NCBI GenBank assembly: GCA_964417935.1
Contig: CAYQKF010000012.1
Coordinates: forward strand, 1 to 64,000
From: NIOZ-UU13 sp964417935
Lineage (GTDB): Bacteria > Planctomycetota > Phycisphaerae > Sedimentisphaerales > Anaerobacaceae
Reading direction: 5' to 3'
DNA: 64,000 bases
Shown piece by piece: positions 1 through 9,064 of this stretch. How positions within the stretch are numbered: the first letter of the stretch is position 1; every line of letters begins with the position of its first letter. The position numbers were made by a program, and so were the translations under genes. The notes beneath the pieces were generated by a model, which saw only the letters and a list, made by a program, of their open reading frames with translations, searched no databases and was not told the DNA's origin.

Positions 1-2
1 AT

Positions 3-161
3 TTCTATAATCCGGCGACTGAAAGTGGCATCATCTGGAATGACCCCGACCTTAAAATTAAGTGGCCGATGAAAGAACCCATCGTATCACCTAAAGACGC
101 AGACTATTCCAGACTTAAAGACTTTCCAATAGACAAGCTGCCGCATTTGGGGAGACCTTGA
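3..161 (+). CDS. rfbC: dTDP-4-dehydrorhamnose 3,5-epimerase, C-terminal end (partial)
   Basis: The window begins inside this gene; the last 52 codons are open from base 3 to a TGA at 159-161. The translated tail (FYNPATESGI..WNDPDL.I.WP) is the conserved end of RfbC/RmlC enzymes. These perform the double epimerisation at C3 and C5 in dTDP-L-rhamnose synthesis in the cytoplasm. The stop overlaps the ATG of rfbD by one base, so the two are probably translationally coupled. The catalytic His/Asp region lies upstream of the window and cannot be checked. Confidence 0.9.
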   Translation, partial: FYNPATESGIIWNDPDLKIKWPMKEPIVSPKDADYSRLKDFPIDKLPHLGRP

Positions 162-1009
162 TGGTAACTAATGATACCAGGATTGCCATCTTGGGCGGCA
201 GGGGGATGCTTGGTACTGACCTTGCAAAAATCAGCAGGCAAGAGGACTTTGATGTTACAGTCTTTGATTTACCGGAATTTGATATAAGTAATCTAAACCA
301 GTTAAGAGAAGTTCTCGATACTGCAAAGACGATAGTCAACTGCGCAGCTTATACGAATGTCGATGGCGCCGAGAGTGAAGCCGAATTGGCATATCAGGTC
401 AATGCAGAAGCGGTAGGGCGGCTCGGTGCTCTCGTAAAAGAAGCTAATGCCTGGTTAGTTCACGTCAGTACCGATTTTGTTTTTGACGGCCAGTCGGACA
501 GACCCTATGTTGAGACGGACCCTCCTAATCCTATAAATGAATATGGTAAAACCAAATTGGCAGGGGAGCAGCTCCTTGGTCAGAGCGACTGCCACCATTG
601 TATAATGCGTATCGAGTGGACGTACGGCGCAGCGGGCAATAACTTTGTAACCAAGTTAATCAAGCGTGCAAAAACTGATAAGGCGTTAAAGGTTGTTGAT
701 GACCAGATAGGTTCGCCAACGGCTACAACCGAAGTTGCCAAAGTAATCTGCAAATTGTTACGAAAAAAACCGACGGGTGTATTTCATTTCGCAAGTGCCG
801 GCTATGTCAGCCGATACGAAATGGCCAAGTTTATGTTTGACAACCTCTCGATAGATGTTACGCTGTTGCCCTGCAAAACCAGCGATTACGTCAGTGCTGC
901 TGCAAGGCCCTTAAACAGCCGTTTCGATTGCAGCAAGATTGAAGCTTTGCTTGATGAGCCGATTGAACCCTGGCAGGTCCCGTTGGAACGTTTTTTGAGG
1001 CAGTTATGA
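161..1009 (+). CDS. rfbD: dTDP-4-dehydrorhamnose reductase
   Basis: An extended short-chain dehydrogenase of 282 residues, the normal size for RfbD/RmlD, which reduces dTDP-4-keto-L-rhamnose with NAD(P)H as the last step of dTDP-rhamnose synthesis. The N-terminus carries the nucleotide-binding loop GGRGMLGTDL, a Thr-Asp-containing VHVSTDFVFDG segment and the catalytic YGKTK (YxxxK). I chose the ATG at 161, which overlaps the rfbC stop (TGATG), over an in-frame TTG one codon earlier. The gene overlaps rfbB by four bases (ATGA), so rfbC-rfbD-rfbB form one operon. A thymidylyltransferase gene (rfbA) is not visible and may lie upstream. Confidence 0.95.
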   Translation: MVTNDTRIAILGGRGMLGTDLAKISRQEDFDVTVFDLPEFDISNLNQLREVLDTAKTIVNCAAYTNVDGAESEAELAYQVNAEAVGRLGALVKEANAWLVHVSTDFVFDGQSDRPYVETDPPNPINEYGKTKLAGEQLLGQSDCHHCIMRIEWTYGAAGNNFVTKLIKRAKTDKALKVVDDQIGSPTATTEVAKVICKLLRKKPTGVFHFASAGYVSRYEMAKFMFDNLSIDVTLLPCKTSDYVSAAARPLNSRFDCSKIEALLDEPIEPWQVPLERFLRQL

Positions 1010-2019
1010 AAAGGATTCTGGTTACAGGCGGTGCGGGATTTATAGGAAGCAATTTTGTGCGAATGGTGCTTTCGGAGCACCCCGATTGTTTTATCGTCAA
1101 TCTCGATAAGCTAACCTATGCCGGCAATCTTGAAAACCTCGCTGAATTCTTAGAGTACCAAAATCACAAGTTCGTAAAAGGCGATATAAGTGACGGCACA
1201 TTAGTCGAAGGAATTATCGATGAATACCGAATCGATTCGATAATTAATTTTGCTGCCGAAAGCCATGTGGACCGTTCTATTACCGAGCCTAAAATCTTTG
1301 TAGAAACCAATATTACCGGCACATTAACTCTGCTCGAAGTTGCCCGCGACAAAAACTTAGAACGGTTCATTCAAATTTCGACCGATGAAGTCTATGGCGC
1401 ACTCGGTCCGGAGGGTAAATTCACCGAACAAACACCACTGAGTCCGAATTCACCGTATTCAGCCAGTAAAGCCGCGGCTGACCATCTGGTAAAAGCTTTC
1501 GGCCATACCTGGGGCGTAAAATATAACATTACCAGATGCTCAAATAACTATGGCGAATATCAGTTTCCTGAGAAGATGATACCGCTGATGATTAACAATG
1601 CCCTCAATGATAAAGCATTACCCGTTTACGGCGACGGCTTATATGTGCGCGATTGGCTGTATGTATATGACCATTGTGCAGTTATATGGCAGGTTTTACA
1701 AAAGGCGCCGCCCGGCGAGATTTATAACATCGGGGGCTGCAACGAAAAGACAAATTTGGAAGTAATTGATGTAATACTTAACCGTTTGGGCAAGCCAAAA
1801 TCACTGATTAAGCATGTTACCGACAGACCGGGACATGACAGGCGATACGCCATCGATGCGAGTAAAATAATTAGCGAGCTTAATTGGCGGCCGTCAGTAA
1901 GCTTTGAGGAGGGTATTAATAGAACCATAGACTGGTACCTTCAGAACCAGGACTGGCTCGGTAACGTCGTCTCCGGCGACTACCAGAAATATTACGAATC
2001 AATGTACGGAAACCGCTAA
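1006..2019 (+). CDS. rfbB: dTDP-glucose 4,6-dehydratase
   Basis: 337 residues, the family length. RfbB/RmlB converts dTDP-glucose to dTDP-4-keto-6-deoxyglucose with tightly bound NAD+. Visible landmarks are the Rossmann motif GGAGFIGSNF at the N-terminus, AESHVDRSI, the STDEVYG stretch with the catalytic Asp-Glu pair, YSASKAAADH with the YxxxK dyad, and RCSNNYGEYQFPEKMIPL, which is specific to this enzyme. The ATG overlaps the rfbD stop by four bases. With rfbC and rfbD it gives three of the four dTDP-L-rhamnose steps, so rhamnose or a 6-deoxysugar is expected in the glycan. Confidence 0.96.
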   Translation: MKRILVTGGAGFIGSNFVRMVLSEHPDCFIVNLDKLTYAGNLENLAEFLEYQNHKFVKGDISDGTLVEGIIDEYRIDSIINFAAESHVDRSITEPKIFVETNITGTLTLLEVARDKNLERFIQISTDEVYGALGPEGKFTEQTPLSPNSPYSASKAAADHLVKAFGHTWGVKYNITRCSNNYGEYQFPEKMIPLMINNALNDKALPVYGDGLYVRDWLYVYDHCAVIWQVLQKAPPGEIYNIGGCNEKTNLEVIDVILNRLGKPKSLIKHVTDRPGHDRRYAIDASKIISELNWRPSVSFEEGINRTIDWYLQNQDWLGNVVSGDYQKYYESMYGNR

Positions 2020-2041
2020 GTCAAGGGGGAGGTCCTCATTA

Positions 2042-2860
2042 ATGTCAGACCTCGTTGAAGGCAAAGCAACTATATGTATAGTGAATTATAAAACTTTGGA
2101 CTTTACTCGACTATGTCTGCGCAGCATACGCAAGTTTACTAAATATCCGTATCAGGTCATCGTTGTCGATAACGATTCACAAGATGAGTCTTTGGAATAC
2201 CTCAAATCTCTCAATTGGATTCGGCTAATCGAGCGTCGCTCCGGGGCCGATGAGCTTGGGGGAGGTTATGCGCACGCTGCTGGTCTTGACCTCGGTTTGG
2301 AGAACTGCAATACCGAAATTTTCGTCTCGATGCACTCGGACACCTTTGTTCAAAAACACAACTGGCTCAGTGAGCTGATTTGCTACTTTGGCAACGATGA
2401 GAATGTAGTCTGCGTTGGTTCCGGCAAAATCGAATTGACGCCGAAATGGCGAATCCTGCTCAAAAAAGCAACCGATTTGAGAACCTTCAAGCGCAAAGTT
2501 CTTCGAGAACCGGACCCTGTCGGTAAGTTTCGCTATTACAATCGCACAATATGCTGCCTGTACCGGACGGATATCTTGCGACGGGAGCAACTCTCGTTCC
2601 TTATGGACAGGAACAAGGGCTTGACGGGGGGGAAAAAGCTCTATTTTGAACTCGTTGACCGCGGCTATACGACTGTTGAGCTGCCGCCCACGGTAATGGG
2701 TCAATTTGTTTACCATCTTGCTCACGCTACACAGGTGGTCAACCCGCAGGAATTTACTCTGCGAAAAAGAACCGTAAGAAAATGTCATCGACTTGTTAAC
2801 AAAATAATGTCATCAGGAATTATCATGAGTATCTTGGAAGATGATTCTCTTGACGAATAA
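2042..2860 (+). CDS. Family 2 glycosyltransferase
   Basis: 272 residues. The N-terminal TICIVNYKTLDFTRLCL...VIVVDNDSQDES is the GT-A/GT2 nucleotide-binding start, and MHSDTF near residue 100 stands where the metal-binding DxD normally is, here with His-Ser-Asp. A CLYRTDIL segment and a C-terminal His-rich stretch follow. It probably adds a sugar from an NDP donor on the cytoplasmic face of the membrane. A purine-rich AGGGGGAGG lies upstream of the ATG at 2042, 22 bases after rfbB, so it likely belongs to the same transcript. Donor and acceptor cannot be read from the sequence. Confidence 0.8.
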   Translation: MSDLVEGKATICIVNYKTLDFTRLCLRSIRKFTKYPYQVIVVDNDSQDESLEYLKSLNWIRLIERRSGADELGGGYAHAAGLDLGLENCNTEIFVSMHSDTFVQKHNWLSELICYFGNDENVVCVGSGKIELTPKWRILLKKATDLRTFKRKVLREPDPVGKFRYYNRTICCLYRTDILRREQLSFLMDRNKGLTGGKKLYFELVDRGYTTVELPPTVMGQFVYHLAHATQVVNPQEFTLRKRTVRKCHRLVNKIMSSGIIMSILEDDSLDE

Positions 2861-2926
2861 GTTGGGCCGGATATATTGTTCCGAGTAGTATTGTAAATTT
2901 GTGTAATTATTATTTGAAGGATTTAT

Positions 2927-3751
2927 ATGCCGCGATTGCCATTATTAAAACATCCCATATTGCACTACAAAAACAAATGGCTTCATCACAAGTGCAAATA
3001 TGCAAAAGTGCCTGAAGGAACTCTGATAGGGGAAATTAATGGCGTCAGGTTTCCATTTGACTTTACTCTTGGAAAAATGGTCAAAAGTATGTATTTCGGC
3101 TGCTATGACTTCGAAATAAGACGCCTAATGGAGAAATACCTCAGACCGGGGGGAGTGTTTATTGATGTAGGAGCCAATGTCGGTTACCTTTCGGCGATTG
3201 CAGCTGGTCTTGTTGGAAGGGGAGGCCAGGTACACAGTTTTGAGCCTGTTCCGATATATTTTCACTACGCACTGCAGGCGGCAGAACTAAATCCGGACTA
3301 TAAGATCACCGTGAATAATGTTGCTTTGGGAGAAACAAGCGGCCGCGCTTCCATTGCCAACCATCGGCGCAATATCGGTGGCAATTCGATGATACAGGGC
3401 TACGTTCCAAAAGAAGATATCAAAGAAACTTTCGATATTCAAGTCCGAAGGTTGGACGAATACCTCCAAAAACAGAAATTGTCGTATCTTTCACTAATAA
3501 AAATTGACACGGAGGGTTTTGAGCTGCCTGTCCTATTGGGTGCTTCTCGTTTCTTCGACGAATGTAAAGGCAATTTCCCTCCAGTCATCGCGGAAATTAC
3601 GCCCCGCGCATTTAAGCTTATGGGCAGAGACGTTTGTGAACTTGACGAATTTATGTCAAGCTACAGATATAAATCTTATTCAATCTGTGGCCGACATCGG
3701 ATTAATATAAGAAAGATTATTAATCAAACAAATGTGTTGTTTAAAACCTAA
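2927..3751 (+). CDS. FkbM-family methyltransferase
   Basis: 274 residues. The SAM-binding motif I region reads VFIDVGANVGYLSAIAAG at about residues 80-97, followed by VHSFEPVP (the acidic ribose-binding residue) and the family hallmark LSLIKIDTEGFELPVLLGA near 190. FkbM enzymes O-methylate sugars or polyketides, and in glycan clusters they usually methylate sugar hydroxyls. The ATG follows a GAAGG Shine-Dalgarno by seven bases. It is the first of four FkbM-like genes in the window. The substrate is unknown. Confidence 0.85.
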   Translation: MPRLPLLKHPILHYKNKWLHHKCKYAKVPEGTLIGEINGVRFPFDFTLGKMVKSMYFGCYDFEIRRLMEKYLRPGGVFIDVGANVGYLSAIAAGLVGRGGQVHSFEPVPIYFHYALQAAELNPDYKITVNNVALGETSGRASIANHRRNIGGNSMIQGYVPKEDIKETFDIQVRRLDEYLQKQKLSYLSLIKIDTEGFELPVLLGASRFFDECKGNFPPVIAEITPRAFKLMGRDVCELDEFMSSYRYKSYSICGRHRINIRKIINQTNVLFKT

Positions 3752-3797
3752 ATTTTTGTTAGAGATTTTACCGTATGTGGATTAGATAAGCCTTGAT

Positions 3798-4727
3798 ATG
3801 AGCAAGCTTGTAAGTAATATTGTTTTCACAAAGAACCGGCCTTTGCAGCTTGAGGGCTACCTTGAGAGCCTTTATAAACACTTACCAACTGAGCTGTTCC
3901 AGACACATATCTTTTATAAGCCAGAGCTGTTTGAACTCGAATACAAGCAGCTTTTTAATAAATATTCGGATTGTATAGTGATAAGAGAAAACGACTTTCA
4001 CAGTGATCTCCTCAACATTTTAAACCAAATCAATACAAAACTTATTTTGTTTGGCATTGATGATGTGGTCTATTTTGATTCGGTCAATTTTGATTTAATC
4101 GAAGAATGTTTCGGCAAATTTCCCGACGATATCTTCGGTTTTTCCCTCAGACATAGTGTCGAAATAATAGAAGACAGCGATATTATAAAAGAGTTGTCTG
4201 TGTTGGGGCAGCCTGTTCTCAAGTTTAGCTGGAAAGAAGGGAAAACAGACTTGACAAGCTATCCATTTGAACTTTGTGCCACGGTCTACTCGACCGCTTT
4301 AGTAAAAAGAGTAATCAACAGCGTAATGAATAATAATCCACTGATTAGAAAGTTGTTTTCACCACGTTCTGCTTTAATAAATATATTAGGAAGGGTAATG
4401 TCAACACGGTCTATTCTTAAGTCTTTCGGATATTTTTTTAGTCCTAACACATTGGAATCGTGGTCATGTCGCTGGTGCCAGAACCACAGTCAGCAGCTAC
4501 CAAAATTTCTTTATTTTCAAAAGCTCTGTGCCAGTGCAATACAGGTAAATAAGGTCAATACTTCGACACAAAATACTTTTAACGGCTCTGAAGACCATAC
4601 GGTTGAGGCTTTGAATGAAAAGTATAAACAGGGCTATAGATTTGACATTGATTATCTAGTTCAGCACAAGCCCCAAAGGCTTGGCTGTGGGAAAAATTAT
4701 TTTAAGCTCTCTAAACAAGATTCTTAA
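3798..4727 (+). CDS. Putative GT-A-like glycosyltransferase
   Basis: 309 residues without a clear match to a named family from memory. The start NIVFTKNRPLQLEGYLESL resembles GT2-type enzymes (a short strand, then a region that would hold the nucleotide). LILFGIDDVVYF near residue 85-95 places an Asp-Asp where a metal-binding DxD would be. No signal peptide or membrane segment is evident. It lies between an FkbM gene and a DUF268 gene in the same direction, so a sugar transferase in glycan assembly is the simplest reading. It overlaps the longest form of the next ORF, but that gene most likely starts later, at 4750. Confidence 0.55.
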   Translation: MSKLVSNIVFTKNRPLQLEGYLESLYKHLPTELFQTHIFYKPELFELEYKQLFNKYSDCIVIRENDFHSDLLNILNQINTKLILFGIDDVVYFDSVNFDLIEECFGKFPDDIFGFSLRHSVEIIEDSDIIKELSVLGQPVLKFSWKEGKTDLTSYPFELCATVYSTALVKRVINSVMNNNPLIRKLFSPRSALINILGRVMSTRSILKSFGYFFSPNTLESWSCRWCQNHSQQLPKFLYFQKLCASAIQVNKVNTSTQNTFNGSEDHTVEALNEKYKQGYRFDIDYLVQHKPQRLGCGKNYFKLSKQDS

Positions 4728-4749
4728 TATTAACACAAAAGGAAATATA

Positions 4750-5496
4750 ATGTCTCATTTTTATAGCAGATGGAAAAGGCCCTTGATAAGAACAAAGGTC
4801 CTTTCCGCATTGTCCAAATACCCCGCATACTTGAGGGACTGGTTCAAGTACAGCAGAATGGATGGTGCCGAACCTATAAAACTTCGTGACACATATCCGT
4901 GTTTGTTTGATAAAAAGCCCACAACTGGCATAGACAGCCATTACTTTTACCAGGATATTTGGGCTTTTAAGAAAATACATTCCCTTAAACCCCAGCTTCA
5001 TGTTGATGTTGGCTCAAATGTCAACTTTGTTGGTTTTTTAACTGCTATTACAAAAGTGCATTTTGTTGATATCAGGCCTTTGGCGGTGCCGTATCTTGCA
5101 AATATTGAAAGTATAAAGGCCAGCATTTTGGAATTACCTTATGAGGACAATTCACTCGAATCCATTAGCTGTTTGCATGTAGCGGAGCATATTGGCCTCG
5201 GCAGATACGGTGACTCTTTGGACCCACTCGGGACAAGCAAGGCAGCATCTGAACTTACAAGATGTTTGGCGAAAGGAGGTAATCTTTTCTTCTCTCTACC
5301 AGTCGGCAAACCGAAGCTTTGTTTTAACGCTCATAGAATTCATTCCCCAAGACAGATTATCGAGTATTTTGGCGAGCTTAAGCTAATTGAGCTATCTGGC
5401 TCGGATGATAAGAAACGATTTATTGAAAATATCGACATTCACATCTTAGAAGATTCAAGGTATGCTTGCGGGATGTTCTGGTTTACAAAAGAATAA
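4750..5496 (+). CDS. DUF268-type SAM-dependent methyltransferase-like protein
   Basis: 248 residues from the ATG at 4750, which has AAAGGAAA a few bases upstream; an ORF reaching back to 4681 would overlap the previous gene. The central part, LHVDVGSNVNFVGFLTA, is a motif-I-like segment, followed by HFVDIRPL, LPYEDNSLESISCLHVAEHIG (where methyltransferases carry their motif post-I/II acidic cluster) and KGGNLFFSLPVGKP. This is the pattern of DUF268 proteins, a little-studied methyltransferase-fold family found in surface-sugar loci. The stop is three bases before the next gene. Confidence 0.65.
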   Translation: MSHFYSRWKRPLIRTKVLSALSKYPAYLRDWFKYSRMDGAEPIKLRDTYPCLFDKKPTTGIDSHYFYQDIWAFKKIHSLKPQLHVDVGSNVNFVGFLTAITKVHFVDIRPLAVPYLANIESIKASILELPYEDNSLESISCLHVAEHIGLGRYGDSLDPLGTSKAASELTRCLAKGGNLFFSLPVGKPKLCFNAHRIHSPRQIIEYFGELKLIELSGSDDKKRFIENIDIHILEDSRYACGMFWFTKE

Positions 5497-5499
5497 TTT

Positions 5500-6207
5500 A
5501 TGAATACGTGTGATGCAGGCAAAATATCCTTGGCCTTTATAATGAAAGAACCTTTAAAATATTTTCTGGAACGCACAACTGCACTTGGTACTCTTGCGAG
5601 ATTCCAAAGAGAAAGACAACTCAGAAAGAAAATGCGCCAATGGGAAAGAAGTGGCTCGCAATTACCCATGCCTAATCTTGGTAAGCAGCGAGTAGTTCAG
5701 GAATATATTAAGAAATTTTCACCCGCTGTATTTATTGAGACAGGGACGTATAAAGGGAAAATGGTGTATATGGTTATGCCCCACATGAAGGAAATTTATT
5801 CTATTGAAGTGGACGAAACCCACTTCCAAAAAGCAAAGAGGAGATTTGCTGGTTATCCCAACATCCACATTATTCAAGGCCAAAGCGGCGAAATACTACC
5901 AAAAGTCCTGAAAGAGATCGAGAAACCCTGTCTTTTTTGGCTTGATGCCCATTGGTCAGGCGGCTCGACTGGAAGAGGAGAAACCCAAACCCCCATAATG
6001 CAGGAGATGCAGTGTATATTGGATCACCCAAGAGCAACCGAGCACGTTGTACTTGTTGATGATGCGCGATGTTTTAGCGGTGAGAATGATTACCCTACAA
6101 TAGAAGCACTGAAAAGCCTTGTCCTAAGCATTCATCCCAACTGGACCTTCCAAGTAAAAGATGATATTATCAGAACCCACTCAAACAGGAGTAATCTTGA
6201 TGAGTGA
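5500..6207 (+). CDS. Class I methyltransferase-fold protein
   Basis: 235 residues. FIETGTYKGKMVYMV (about residue 75) corresponds to a motif-I loop, IYSIEVDETHFQKAKRRF to motif II, and CLFWLDAHWSGG to the acidic motif. A second possible start is the ATG at 5542, and neither has a strong Shine-Dalgarno. The gene begins three bases after the DUF268-like gene and its end overlaps the next start by eight bases, indicating a coupled operon. Members of this type in polysaccharide clusters are usually annotated only as SAM-dependent methyltransferases. The LDAHWSGG segment looks conserved-catalytic, but I cannot name the reaction. Confidence 0.6.
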   Translation: MNTCDAGKISLAFIMKEPLKYFLERTTALGTLARFQRERQLRKKMRQWERSGSQLPMPNLGKQRVVQEYIKKFSPAVFIETGTYKGKMVYMVMPHMKEIYSIEVDETHFQKAKRRFAGYPNIHIIQGQSGEILPKVLKEIEKPCLFWLDAHWSGGSTGRGETQTPIMQEMQCILDHPRATEHVVLVDDARCFSGENDYPTIEALKSLVLSIHPNWTFQVKDDIIRTHSNRSNLDE

Positions 6208-7087
6208 AACTATGCGTGCAAATGACCACATTAAAATGGCTAAAGAAAATACATGGCTTAACAAATTTACCAAAAACGTTACCTCACAGAACGGCGAAGA
6301 CGGGATAATTGAAAAGATTCTTGAGGTAATAAATGACAGCGATAAATGGTGTGTTGAGTTTGGCAGTTGGGACGGCATAAAGTGCAGCAATACTTTCAAT
6401 CTTATTGACAAAAAAGCTTACCATGCAGTTCTGATTGAAGGTGATCGGCGAAGGTATGAAGACCTATTAGTGACGTTTCAAGGCAGCACAAAAGTCATCG
6501 CAATAAATACCTTCGTTGGTTTCGACAAAGATGATTGCCTGGATACAATTCTTAGGGCCACGGAAATACCAGCCGATTTTGATTTACTCTCAATAGATGT
6601 TGATGGTAATGACTACCATATCTGGGATGCGGTCAAAGAATACAAACCCAAGATTGTTGTAATAGAATTTAATGGTACTATTCCTCCACAAGTGGAGTTT
6701 GTCCAGCCGCGGGATATGAGTATAACTTATGGCAGCAGTATTTTATCCATCACAAAACTGGCAAAATCGAAAGGTTATGAACTTGTAGCCGCAACATCGA
6801 ATGCTATTTATGTTGATGCGAAATATTTCGACCTGTTCAGAATTGAAGACAATTCAGTGGAGGAAATCTGGACTGACCGTTCTGCACTTACTTATATATT
6901 CTGCGGCTATGATGGTACTGTTTTTCTCAGAGGCCTTTGCGAACTGCCATGGCAGAAAATTTCCTATAAAGAATCCAAGGTTCAGCAATTACCGAGGTGG
7001 GCCCGAAAACGAATTGGGGATAGGAACATATTCAGGAAAAATTTAGGCAAAGCCTATCGACGTCTTCGTAAGAAAAACATTATCTAA
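6200..7087 (+). CDS. FkbM-like methyltransferase
   Basis: 295 residues from the ATG at 6200, chosen because AGGAG lies upstream at 6186-6190; a longer ORF from 6161 lacks this. The first third holds SQNGEDGIIEKIL and WCVEFGSWDGIKCSN, where GSWDG replaces the usual GANxG loop. Further on are AVLIEGDRRRYEDL (motif II) and DLLSIDVDGNDYHIWDAV, the counterpart of the FkbM hallmark IDxEGxE. The family is therefore recognisable but divergent. Its start overlaps the preceding gene by eight bases. Confidence 0.65.
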   Translation: MSETMRANDHIKMAKENTWLNKFTKNVTSQNGEDGIIEKILEVINDSDKWCVEFGSWDGIKCSNTFNLIDKKAYHAVLIEGDRRRYEDLLVTFQGSTKVIAINTFVGFDKDDCLDTILRATEIPADFDLLSIDVDGNDYHIWDAVKEYKPKIVVIEFNGTIPPQVEFVQPRDMSITYGSSILSITKLAKSKGYELVAATSNAIYVDAKYFDLFRIEDNSVEEIWTDRSALTYIFCGYDGTVFLRGLCELPWQKISYKESKVQQLPRWARKRIGDRNIFRKNLGKAYRRLRKKNII

Positions 7088-7241
7088 GAGTGTTCGTTAC
7101 AAGAGGATTTTTAAGAAAATTAAAATGCTTAAGCCGAAAAAGTGTTTTTTATCGTGGGGGACACAACACACTATAATTTAGCAAAGGCATTAATAAGCCA
7201 TGCACAAATTGGCTCATAGGGTAATTATAAGAAGGTAATAG

Positions 7242-8243
7242 ATGACAAAAGCATACTGGAATGATAAAAAAGTGCTTGTTGCCGGTGGTGCTGGCTTTAT
7301 CGGCTCCTATCTGGTTGAGCTGCTCCTTGCTGAGTGGGCAAAAGTAACTGTGGCAGATAACCTTTCCAGAGGACGCATGGAGAATCTATCTGGGATTATA
7401 GATCAAATCTCATTTCATAATGTAGATTTGCGAGCCTTAGATAAATGCGAGGAAGTTTGCTCTGGTCAAGACGTTGTAATGAACTTAGCTGCGCCTGCTT
7501 TCGGTATCGAATACAGTATGAACCATCATGGGGAAATGTTAACGGAAGTCACAACGATTGGTTTTAATCTTCTTGAGGGTGCAAGGAGGCAGAACGTTCG
7601 AAGCTTTCTTGTTGCCAGTAGCTCATGTGTATACTCTGATGATGCTGGTGTGCCCACCAAGGAAGACGAGGGTTATCGAGGCACACCCGAGACCGTCAAC
7701 GTGGGATATGGGTGGGGGAAGCGCATGGTGGAATTGCAAGGCCAGTATTATGCGCAAGAATATAACATGGAAGTTGCAATCGCTCGGCCATTCAACGCGT
7801 ATGGGCCAAGGGAACCATTTGAAATTTGCAAAGCTCATGTAATGCCTGCGTTGATCCAAAGAGTTTTGAGGGGGGACGATCCGATTACTGTGTGGGGAAG
7901 TGGAAACCAAACCCGTAGCTTTGTACATGGCAAAGACGTTGCTTTGGGTCTTAAACTTATCACGGAGCATTATGCTGTCGCTGACCCGGTCAATGTAGGA
8001 CACGACCGTGAAACTACGATTCGGGAATTAGCCGAGCGTATTCTGGAGATTACTGGCAAGGATGTAAAATTGGTGTTCGATACCAGCAAGCCGGAAGGCG
8101 CGACAAGGAAATCCGCTGATGTCACGAAACTTAGAGAGGTTACCCATGGATTTACTCCGCAAATCACGTTGGATGAAGGTTTAGAGGAGATGATAGAGTA
8201 TTTCCGGGACACATTTTTTAGTGAACAATTTGCGGGGAAATAG
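7242..8243 (+). CDS. NAD-dependent NDP-sugar epimerase/dehydratase
   Basis: 333 residues of an extended SDR. The Rossmann loop is AGGAGFIGSYL, then VMNLAAPAFGIEYSMN, SSSCVYSDD and the catalytic YGWGK (YxxxK). The C-terminal segment DTSKPEGATRKSADVTKL resembles GDP-sugar epimerases and GDP-fucose synthases. The exact nucleotide sugar cannot be settled. A 154-base gap precedes it, the largest in this part of the locus. That gap contains a TATAAT at 7172-7177 with only a weak -35, so a separate promoter is possible. AAGAAGG precedes the ATG. Confidence 0.8.
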   Translation: MTKAYWNDKKVLVAGGAGFIGSYLVELLLAEWAKVTVADNLSRGRMENLSGIIDQISFHNVDLRALDKCEEVCSGQDVVMNLAAPAFGIEYSMNHHGEMLTEVTTIGFNLLEGARRQNVRSFLVASSSCVYSDDAGVPTKEDEGYRGTPETVNVGYGWGKRMVELQGQYYAQEYNMEVAIARPFNAYGPREPFEICKAHVMPALIQRVLRGDDPITVWGSGNQTRSFVHGKDVALGLKLITEHYAVADPVNVGHDRETTIRELAERILEITGKDVKLVFDTSKPEGATRKSADVTKLREVTHGFTPQITLDEGLEEMIEYFRDTFFSEQFAGK

Positions 8244-8252
8244 CTTAAGAAA

Positions 8253-9050
8253 ATGTTGCTTCGAAAAGGTTATCGAATAGTTAAATCCAGATATATCAAG
8301 GCATTAGGTCTTGGCTATGTCAAACGTAGAATCACTGCCGGGCCAATTAAGGGATTGTGGTTTATTGCGGGGAAACGGGTCTTTTACTCCAAAGATTTTT
8401 GGAGTGGCGCATACGAAGAGAATTTCTGCTGTTTTCTGCAAAAGACTGTTCCGGAGGATGCGGTTTGTTATGATATCGGTGCTAACATCGGTTATCATAC
8501 CCTTATTATGGCGCATAGCGCTAATAATGGTGGGCTGGTTTATGCTTTCGAGCCCATCCCGGAAGTTTGTGAAGTTCTAATCCGTAATACCCAGATCAAT
8601 AATCTACACAATGTTGTCGTTGTCAATAAAGTTGTATCGCGGGAAAGTGGAACATTGTCCCTAATTCGAAATATAGATATCGACCAGGCAATTATGTCCG
8701 CCGAGACAAAGAAAAATAATCCTTTTCGGGAGACAATCACTTGTGCAGCAACAACGATAGATGAGTTTGTCGCTGCAGGTAACCGCTCACCTTCTTTCCT
8801 GAAGATCGACGTCGAGGGAGCAGAGGTGGATGTGCTCGCAGGTGCAATAGATACCCTAAGGAAATATCACCCTATAATTGCGTGTGAAACACATGGGCTG
8901 GCCCGGGCACGTGGTGTCTACGAAATACTGACAGACCTTAACTATGAGTTGTTTTGTGTGAATGCAGGCATAGTGCCGATAGACTCCGTAACACAAATGC
9001 CCAATAATATGTATGAAGGTCACGTGTTTGCCCGGCTGAAAAAGCATTAA
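8253..9050 (+). CDS. FkbM-family methyltransferase
   Basis: 265 residues. VCYDIGANIGYHTLIMA (motif I, about residue 68), VYAFEPIPEVCEVL (motif II) and PSFLKIDVEGAEVDVLAGA (hallmark IDxEGxE near residue 190) give a complete FkbM core. It starts nine bases after the epimerase. The C-terminal part, after the hallmark, includes HPIIACETHG, typical of the family. It probably O-methylates a sugar in the glycan made here. It is the third FkbM-like enzyme in the + block. Confidence 0.87.
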   Translation: MLLRKGYRIVKSRYIKALGLGYVKRRITAGPIKGLWFIAGKRVFYSKDFWSGAYEENFCCFLQKTVPEDAVCYDIGANIGYHTLIMAHSANNGGLVYAFEPIPEVCEVLIRNTQINNLHNVVVVNKVVSRESGTLSLIRNIDIDQAIMSAETKKNNPFRETITCAATTIDEFVAAGNRSPSFLKIDVEGAEVDVLAGAIDTLRKYHPIIACETHGLARARGVYEILTDLNYELFCVNAGIVPIDSVTQMPNNMYEGHVFARLKKH

Positions 9051-9064
9051 GGCGAAAATGTCCT

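Noticed and set aside
2225..2788. 187-codon - strand ORF opposite the GT2 gene
   Set aside because: It is fully overlapped by a well-supported glycosyltransferase and its translation shows no domain.
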